Origin: JAWKTM01 sp041399085
GTDB taxonomy: Bacteria; Planctomycetota; Planctomycetia; Pirellulales; Pirellulaceae
Length of the DNA: 11,460 bases
NCBI GenBank assembly: GCA_041399085.1
Contig: JAWKTM010000115.1
Location: 1 to 11,460 of the forward strand
Reading direction: 5' to 3'
This document shows positions 6,842 to 11,460 of the stretch, one piece after another. Both the position numbers and the translations under genes were made by a program. A model generated the notes under the pieces. The model searched no databases, was not told the DNA's origin, and saw nothing but the letters and a program-made list of their open reading frames with translations. Every line of letters starts with the position of its first letter. The stretch's first letter is position 1.

Positions 6842-8416
6842 TCAGCCAAGCGGATCTAGCCAAATAGGACGAGTGCGGAAATGAGGCGGCTTCTTGATGG
6901 CATTCGACGGAGTAACCGGCAAGGTCAACGTGAAGGTCGTGCCGATGCCGAGTTGGCTTTCCACCTCGATCATCCCCTCGTGGTCTTCGACAATGGCGTG
7001 CGAAATTGCCAGTCCCAGCCCGGTTCCCCGTCCGCCTTCGCGAGCCGTAAAGAATGGATCGAAGACGTGCTCCAACTGGTCCGTCGCGATGCCTCGCCCG
7101 TCGTCGCTGATCCGCAATCGCACGACCTGAAAGCCCGCTTCGGTTGAGATGCAGACCTGGGTATTCGTGCCCGCCTGAACGGCGTTGCGGATCAAATTCA
7201 CCAAGACCTGTTCGATCTCGGGGCCGTTGATTAGTGGATGCGGCAGACGGTCCGCCAAATCCAATTCGACCCGCGAGCGATGTCGTTCCGCGTAATGGGT
7301 CGTCGTTTCCACGGCTCGAAACACGATCGCGTTCAGATCATGTGGTTGCTTGTTGGACGACTCGTGCCGAGCGAATCGCAACACGTTTTCGATAATCACT
7401 TGGCTCCGGCAAACCGCGTCGCTAATCGCGCTCAAGCACTCGTCCAGCATCTCCGCCGCGTCGGGGCGGTTCCTTAACAGCTTGGCCGTTTCGGCGGCGG
7501 TCATCGCGGCAGCCATCGGATTGTTAATCTCGTGCGCGATGCCGGCCGCCAATGTGCCAAGGGCCGCCAGTCGCTCGGTCCGCCGAAGCTGCATTTGAAT
7601 GCGCCGCTGCTCGGTGATGTCCTGGCACATGCCAACCAGCCGCTGCGGGTTCCCATACGGATCGTGATACAACTTGGCTTGCGCCGAAATCACGCGCAGC
7701 GAACCATCCATATGCCGAATCCGGTAAGTCAGCACCAACGGCTCGTCGCGCTGCAGACATGCGTCGATCCGGTCTTGGATGAGCCGCTGATCTTCGGCGA
7801 CAACCAACTCGAGAAACGCATCATAGGTTGGCGTGAATTCGTTCAGCTCCTGGCCAAACATCCGAAACATCGCGTCGGACCACCACAGCCCGCCACTTTC
7901 GAGATTCCATTCCCAGCAACCGATGCCGGCCAGCCGCTGCGCTTCCGAGATCCGCTGGTGGCCCAGCATCAGTTCCTGATCGCGCTGCTTGCGGGCGGAG
8001 ATATCGAACAGATGCAGCAGATAGCCGGCTCGGCCTTCTTCGTCCGCCAACCGGGCCACGCGGCCAGCCAGCCAAATCAAATGGCCCGTGGCCGAAGTTC
8101 CTCGGGCTTCGAATTCGACGGGCGCGTCGCCATCGCAGGCCATGAGCAGCGCCTCTTCCAACGGCGCGTTCATCCCCAGCGGAAGATAGGCGGAAGCCGG
8201 CTGACCCGCCAACGGCATGTCGGTCAGCCACGCCGGCCGACGACTGACGTCGACGATCCGACCCTCCGCGTCCAGCCACGCGAAATCTTCGGAAACGCTT
8301 TGCAGCACGCGGCGCAGCGCACCATCGAAGCGCGACGTTCCATTCGCGCCGTGCTCCGTAGTGCCTGTATCGATCCGACGTGCCAAACTCGTAAGACGCG
8401 ATTGGCCGTCGCTCAC
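6842..8416 (-). CDS. Soluble PAS-PAS sensor histidine kinase (NtrB-like core)
   Basis: A 524-residue cytoplasmic kinase without membrane segments. Residues about 32-145 form a PAS domain ending LHLFDISARKQRDQ. Residues about 155-275 form a PAS_3-type domain (WEWNLESGGLWWSD to VGMCQDITEQRR). The dimerisation helix carries the phosphorylated His H295 in LAAGIAHEINNPMAA. The ATPase domain has its N box at NLIRNAVQ (N407/N411), DDGRGI from D438, FDPFFTAREGGRGTGLGL, and ends near residue 508. AHEINNP together with FDPFFT is typical of NtrB/ZraS-like kinases. The start is GTG 8416 (cac on the plus strand), supported by AAGGAGG five bases upstream. It lies 51 bases after the receiver-only gene, consistent with co-transcription. 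No heme, flavin or other PAS ligand can be assigned from sequence. Confidence 0.94.
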   Translation of the reverse strand: MSDGQSRLTSLARRIDTGTTEHGANGTSRFDGALRRVLQSVSEDFAWLDAEGRIVDVSRRPAWLTDMPLAGQPASAYLPLGMNAPLEEALLMACDGDAPVEFEARGTSATGHLIWLAGRVARLADEEGRAGYLLHLFDISARKQRDQELMLGHQRISEAQRLAGIGCWEWNLESGGLWWSDAMFRMFGQELNEFTPTYDAFLELVVAEDQRLIQDRIDACLQRDEPLVLTYRIRHMDGSLRVISAQAKLYHDPYGNPQRLVGMCQDITEQRRIQMQLRRTERLAALGTLAAGIAHEINNPMAAAMTAAETAKLLRNRPDAAEMLDECLSAISDAVCRSQVIIENVLRFARHESSNKQPHDLNAIVFRAVETTTHYAERHRSRVELDLADRLPHPLINGPEIEQVLVNLIRNAVQAGTNTQVCISTEAGFQVVRLRISDDGRGIATDQLEHVFDPFFTAREGGRGTGLGLAISHAIVEDHEGMIEVESQLGIGTTFTLTLPVTPSNAIKKPPHFRTRPIWLDPLG

Positions 8417-8421
8417 GCCTG

Positions 8422-8428
8422 CCTCCTT
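8422..8428 (-). promoter_or_regulatory. Strong Shine-Dalgarno fixing the GTG start of the kinase
   Basis: AAGGAGG on the minus strand ends five bases before GTG 8416. It decides the kinase start in favour of this non-ATG codon. The context ACAAGGAGG also resembles the linear CsrA consensus around GGA, but no supporting stem is visible. Confidence 0.75.
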
Positions 8429-8467
8429 GTTGCGGCCTGCCCACGAACGGGGGCATTATTCCATATT

Positions 8468-8887
8468 TCACACGGCCTGAAAATTGGGGCGGCGCGGAGA
8501 AAGTTCAATGGTGCGTCCGATGATCTGCACCAGCTTTTGCATGCTGATCGGCTTGTGAAGATAGTATTTCACTCCCAATGCCAGCATCCAACGCTTCATC
8601 TCGATGTTGCGGCGACCGGTTAACACAATCACCGGAATGTCCGCCGTGTCTTCGCGCCCCTTGAGACATTCAACCACGTAATCCCCTTTGCCACGCGGCA
8701 TGCGTAGATCCGTGATGATGATATCGGGCGGGAAATTGATGGCTTGCCAAATGCCTTGCGTACCGAAGTAGGCGGTCTGAACTTCCACGTCGTAACGGCT
8801 CAGGCCCGCTTCGATAGCCGAAGTTACTCCCGGATCGTCGTCGATGCACAGCACGCGGGGAGTTCGGCACGTTCGGTCGATCATCAT
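8468..8887 (-). CDS. Receiver-only response regulator
   Basis: From ATG 8887 the protein has 139 residues, essentially one receiver domain and no output domain. RVLCIDDDPGVTSAI supplies the acidic D16-D18, D60 in IIITDLRMPRGKG is the phosphoacceptor, T90 is in VIVLTG and K112 is in YLHKPIS. The short basic tail SPRRPNFQAV has no recognisable function. The frame also has an ATG at 8902, but no ribosome site precedes it. GAGGAG (8895-8900) lies 7 bases before 8887, which therefore is the better start; a second ATG follows at 8884. Stand-alone receivers act as phosphate shuttles or bind partner proteins. Being first in the block and 51 bases ahead of the kinase, it is a likely partner of that kinase (inference). 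Confidence 0.92.
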   Translation of the reverse strand: MMIDRTCRTPRVLCIDDDPGVTSAIEAGLSRYDVEVQTAYFGTQGIWQAINFPPDIIITDLRMPRGKGDYVVECLKGREDTADIPVIVLTGRRNIEMKRWMLALGVKYYLHKPISMQKLVQIIGRTIELSPRRPNFQAV

Positions 8888-8894
8888 TGGGTTG

Positions 8895-8900
8895 CTCCTC
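8895..8900 (-). promoter_or_regulatory. Shine-Dalgarno deciding the start of the receiver-only gene
   Basis: GAGGAG on the minus strand is 7 bases upstream of ATG 8887. It lies inside the reading frame that begins at the alternative ATG 8902, which itself has no ribosome site, so the shorter form is favoured. Confidence 0.6.
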
Positions 8901-8902
8901 AT

Positions 8903-9169
8903 GAAAAGGTCGACGATGAATTCCGCTGAAATCTAGGTTGCCTGTCGCGCGAATGGCTTGCCCCTCCCCGGCCGCCGCGAATCGTCCCGTGGGACTGGGA
9001 AATTTTCCTATTGAGCATCCCGTAGCGAAGCGGCAGATTGGTGAGACGGTCGGACGGAGTGGACCGGCGCGGGCGACATCCGACGTCGCTCGGCAACGCC
9101 TTGGGGCTTCGGCGCGAAGCACATCGGAAGCAGCGTCGACGCGTCACTCCTAGAAGTTCGGAAGAAGCC
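8903..9169. promoter_or_regulatory. Divergent intergenic region
   Basis: This stretch separates the minus-strand signalling block from the plus-strand WD40 gene and should hold promoters for both. On the minus strand TAGATT (8932-8937) is a fair -10 match about 45-50 bases before the receiver gene start, but no good -35 accompanies it. No promoter hexamers, hairpin of note or small gene could be supported for the plus strand. GGAAG (9160-9164) is a moderate ribosome site five bases before ATG 9170. Confidence 0.3.
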
Positions 9170-10216
9170 ATGTGCCGACCAACCGCTCTCGCATCGTTCG
9201 CGACGCTTGTATCCCTGCTCTGTCCCGCCTTTCACACAGTGCCGCTCGCCGGCGAGCTTCAGCGCGACTGGCCCAGCCAACCGTTGACGCTGCATCGCGA
9301 CGGAGAAACGCCACCCGTGGTGACCGCCGTTTGCCTGCATCCCGAAGGGCGCTGGGTAGCCGCGGCCGGCGATGACCACGTGGTCCGAATCATCGATGCG
9401 GAAACCGGGCGTTTGCATCAACGCTGGCGAGCTCACCACGACTGGATTCGCTGCGCGGCGTACTCGCCGGACGGAAATCAGTTGGCCACCAGCGGCAACG
9501 ATGGCCAAGTGATTCTGTGGAGTCGCTCGGGGCAGAACGGATATCACATCCTGGATCGGCTGGATAAGGCCGTGGGCTCGCTGCGCTACAGCCCCGATGG
9601 CCGCTGGCTGGCCGTCGCCGGTTTTGATGCGGTCGTGCGGCTGTACGATTTGCGGAAGCTCGAGCCCGTCGCAACTCGGCCAACGTCTTGCACGGGGATT
9701 CAGACACTGGAGTTTTCGCCCGACGGTTCGCGGATGGCCGCCGCCGGACGCGATGGGCGGATTCGCGTTTATGCCGGGCCGATGTTCGACGACGCGAGCG
9801 AGCTGAGCGGCCATCGGCAACGAGTCCGCGCGTTGGCTTACACATCGGATGGCAAGCTGCTGTTTTCGGCTGGCGACGATGGCGGCATTCATGCGTGGGA
9901 CGGCGTTTCGGGCGTCGAGGCGTTCGTATTGCCGGGCGGCGCGTACAAAGTGTTCTCGCTCACGATCGTTGGGCCGACGCGGCTAGCCGCCGGGGCCAGC
10001 GACAATCAGATTCGGCTCTGGGATTTCCAGTCACAGCGTTTGGAAGCCGAGTTCTCCGCGCACAAAGGGACCGTGGCGACTTTGGATTGCCGAGGCGACG
10101 TGTTGCTGTCCGGCAGCTACGACACGACCGTGCGACTGTGGCGACGCCCGCCCGAACAACGCCTCGCCCCGCGCACCAAGAGCACGGCTCCCGCCGTGCT
10201 ATTCACGGGCCAGTGA
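9170..10216 (+). CDS. Exported WD40-repeat protein, seven-bladed beta-propeller
   Basis: From ATG 9170 the protein has 348 residues. The N-terminus MCRPTALASFATLVSLLCP has one arginine followed by a hydrophobic stretch, as in a signal peptide, with possible cleavage near A27. Seven WD40-type repeats follow, recognisable by SPDG turns and closing strands: VVRIIDAETG, VILWSR, VVRLYDL, IRVYAG, IHAWDG, IRLWDF and VRLWRR. Seven units are the usual number for a closed propeller. No enzymatic domain is attached, so it is probably a binding or scaffold protein outside the cytoplasmic membrane. The frame is open upstream to a GTG at 9038, but those 44 residues are arginine-rich and would bury the signal peptide, so 9170 is preferred. 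Its partner is unknown. Divergence from the signalling block may mean shared control, but nothing shows it. Confidence 0.9.
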   Translation: MCRPTALASFATLVSLLCPAFHTVPLAGELQRDWPSQPLTLHRDGETPPVVTAVCLHPEGRWVAAAGDDHVVRIIDAETGRLHQRWRAHHDWIRCAAYSPDGNQLATSGNDGQVILWSRSGQNGYHILDRLDKAVGSLRYSPDGRWLAVAGFDAVVRLYDLRKLEPVATRPTSCTGIQTLEFSPDGSRMAAAGRDGRIRVYAGPMFDDASELSGHRQRVRALAYTSDGKLLFSAGDDGGIHAWDGVSGVEAFVLPGGAYKVFSLTIVGPTRLAAGASDNQIRLWDFQSQRLEAEFSAHKGTVATLDCRGDVLLSGSYDTTVRLWRRPPEQRLAPRTKSTAPAVLFTGQ

Positions 10217-10505
10217 TTCGTCTGGCCTGCTAACGAACAGGAATGTCCCCGTCCCGCGCAGAGGTCGCAGCCTCCGCTCGGTTCGTGTCGCCGCGATGGA
10301 GAATTGCAGGATGGGGCAGGGGAATTGGGGGCAAAGGAATTGAGGGGCAAAGGAATTGAGCGCGGAGGAATTGAGGGGCGGGGAAATTGGGGGGGCGAGT
10401 TTCGGAATGCGATGCTGTTTCGAGGAACGGCGCTATTGCTTCGACGAATGCCGCTCCGCGATTGTGGAAGGGCGCGGCGTTCCCGCGGACGGGGTTTGGC
10501 GTTCG
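10217..10505. other. Convergent intergenic region
   Basis: This 289-base gap lies between the stops of the WD40 gene and the leucine-rich-repeat gene. Apart from the G-rich tandem repeat, no gene, RNA or clear terminator hairpin was found in it. The longer open frames crossing it are out of phase with both neighbours and show no family pattern. Confidence 0.5.
10301..10396. repeat. G-rich imperfect tandem repeat, period about 15-16
   Basis: The core G(G)AATTG recurs at 10301, 10321, 10336, 10352 and 10367, with a variant GGAAATTG at 10382. From 10321 onward the spacing is 15, 16, 15 and 15 bases. Units resemble GGGGCAAAGGAATTGA. The plus strand carries many runs of three or more G, so quadruplex formation is conceivable. 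The array sits between convergent genes. Confidence 0.75.
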
Positions 10506-11460
10506 TCAGTTCACTCGCAGCCCGGGACGAAGCTGACGCAAATTGCGTGCGGTCTCCGAGCCACGCAAGTTGTACGGCAATGACACGCGTTGCAGGGACG
10601 GCATGTTCGCTAACTCCGCCAGCCCCGACTCGGTGACTTGCGTCCGCGTGATGTCGAGAATCCGCAGCCCCGGATGCTTGGCCAACGTCTTCAAGCCGGC
10701 GTCGGTAAGCGACGTTTCTCGCAAGTCCAAGTCTTCCAGGCTGGCGATCTGAACCAGCGATTCCGCGCTGGCGTCCGTGATCTGCACGGCCACCATATGC
10801 AGCTTGCGAAGCCGAGGCATCGCCGCCAAATGCCGGATGCCTTCGTCGTTGATCCAGGGGCCGCCGTCGCTGTAATGGTACCGGTACATCAACAATTCCT
10901 CGAGCGACTCGATCCGGCTGATCGCTTCCAGCCCTCGATTGCCGATTTGCGTGCCGCTCAGGTTGAGTTGGACAAGTTGCTCGAAGTCCGCCAACCCAAC
11001 GATGGCGTCGTCGCCCAGACGCGAACCAGCCAAGTCGAGATGACGAAGCTGCTTCATTTCGCCGAGCGCACTCCAGTCGCCGCGATGCAGCCAAGCTTGC
11101 TGCACGTCCAGCGAACGCAGATTGGTTAACCCGGCTAGTTTCTCGAGTTGCTCGCCATTCGTCAGACCGTGGAACCGCAACGCCTGCATTCGTTCGTCGG
11201 CCTGCAAATGCTTCATGGCCACATCGCCGAGAAAGTCAGGTCGACAAAGCACTTGGTTCAAACGTCCGTTCCATTGGCCGGCTGCGTGCGTGAACTGCAC
11301 CCTTGCTCGAGGCTTCATTCTCGCGGTAAAAGCTCGCACGGCCGACTCCGAAAACCACGGACTGGAGAGATCGATCGATTTGAGTTGCGGAAGCTGGGCG
11401 ATTTCGCGCAAACAATCGTCGTCCAGCGACAAACTATGAATCAGCAGGTCACGTAAATTC
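10506..11460 (-). CDS. Leucine-rich-repeat protein, N-terminus beyond the right edge
   Basis: The visible part has 317 residues and is open to the window edge, since the codons before TTG 11432 read on without a stop (LRDLLIHSLSL). About eleven to twelve repeats of roughly 24 residues follow the pattern LxxLxLxxTxITDAGLxxLxxxxx. Clear examples are LRHLDLAGSRLGDDAIVGL, LEDLDLRETSLTDAGLKTL and LRILDITRTQVTESGLAEL. One region near the N-terminal side (QFTHAAGQWNGRLNQ) and one around MYRYHYSDGGPWIND are longer loops that break the regular spacing. Such repeats form a curved solenoid for protein binding, and similar proteins are abundant in planctomycetes. Any signal peptide, kinase or other N-terminal domain lies outside the window. 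The protein ends with LRPGLRVN. Confidence 0.88.
   Translation of the reverse strand, partial: NLRDLLIHSLSLDDDCLREIAQLPQLKSIDLSSPWFSESAVRAFTARMKPRARVQFTHAAGQWNGRLNQVLCRPDFLGDVAMKHLQADERMQALRFHGLTNGEQLEKLAGLTNLRSLDVQQAWLHRGDWSALGEMKQLRHLDLAGSRLGDDAIVGLADFEQLVQLNLSGTQIGNRGLEAISRIESLEELLMYRYHYSDGGPWINDEGIRHLAAMPRLRKLHMVAVQITDASAESLVQIASLEDLDLRETSLTDAGLKTLAKHPGLRILDITRTQVTESGLAELANMPSLQRVSLPYNLRGSETARNLRQLRPGLRVN

Noticed and set aside
6501..6863. N-terminal extension of the FixJ-type regulator to 340 residues
   Set aside because: The added residues match no receiver or other family, overlap the kinase stop and span two perfect hairpins. The receiver fold starts shortly after ATG 6500.
7532..8623. 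363-residue plus-strand open frame
   Set aside because: It is antisense to the kinase, whose PAS, HisKA and ATPase motifs are unambiguous. The plus-strand translation shows no family pattern.
8885..8902. ATG 8902 as the start of the receiver-only gene
   Set aside because: There is no ribosome site before it, whereas GAGGAG is correctly placed for ATG 8887.
9212..9225. Lipoprotein lipobox (VSLLC) in the WD40 protein
   Set aside because: Leucine at the -1 position before Cys is unlike the usual Gly, Ala or Ser. An ordinary signal peptide is the simpler reading.
9008..9892. 294-residue minus-strand open frame over the WD40 gene
   Set aside because: It is antisense to clear WD40 repeats and has no ribosome site or domain.
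10301..10396. CRISPR array
   Set aside because: Units are only 15-16 bases, directly adjacent, imperfect and without unique spacers. No cas gene is nearby.
10117..11094. 325-residue minus-strand open frame
   Set aside because: It is out of frame with the clear leucine-rich repeats, is rich in Arg/Ser/Pro, and reads through the tandem repeat.

Overview
The window comes from a moderately GC-rich bacterial chromosome, most likely a planctomycete (Pirellulales-like). This is inferred from the mix of large PAS-rich hybrid kinases, a CsrA-family protein fused to other domains, an exported WD40 propeller, a leucine-rich-repeat protein of the ITDAGL type and loosely packed genes. No rRNA or other phylogenetic marker is present, so the placement is provisional.

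Layout: (1) 1-197, the 3' end of a glycerophosphodiester phosphodiesterase gene (+). (2) 386-4705, a 1,439-residue CheB-CheR-coiled coil-PAS-PAS-PAS-histidine kinase-receiver protein (+). (3) 4706-4865, a convergent intergenic gap with two sets of short tandem repeats and two overlapping, mutually exclusive hairpins. (4) 4866-8887, four two-component genes all on the minus strand; in transcription order they are a receiver-only protein, a soluble PAS-PAS histidine kinase, a FixJ/NarL-type response regulator and a CsrA-receiver fusion. (5) 8888-9169, a divergent intergenic region. (6) 9170-10216, an exported seven-bladed WD40 protein (+). (7) 10217-10505, a convergent gap with a G-rich tandem repeat. 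(8) 10506-11460, a leucine-rich-repeat protein (-) that runs off the right edge.

The minus-strand block is the most interesting part. One kinase with no membrane segment sits among three receiver proteins with different outputs: no output domain, a LuxR-type DNA-binding domain, and an N-terminal CsrA RNA-binding domain. If they share phosphate, the kinase could control transcription and mRNA translation together. The CsrA-receiver fusion also has a helical linker with a His-x3-Asn pattern reminiscent of Spo0B or histidine-kinase dimerisation helices. Its own Shine-Dalgarno sequence lies in a short hairpin with an ANGGAN hexaloop, the canonical form of a CsrA site, which suggests autoregulation. 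These functional links are inferences; the domains, motifs, hairpins and repeats were read directly from the sequence.
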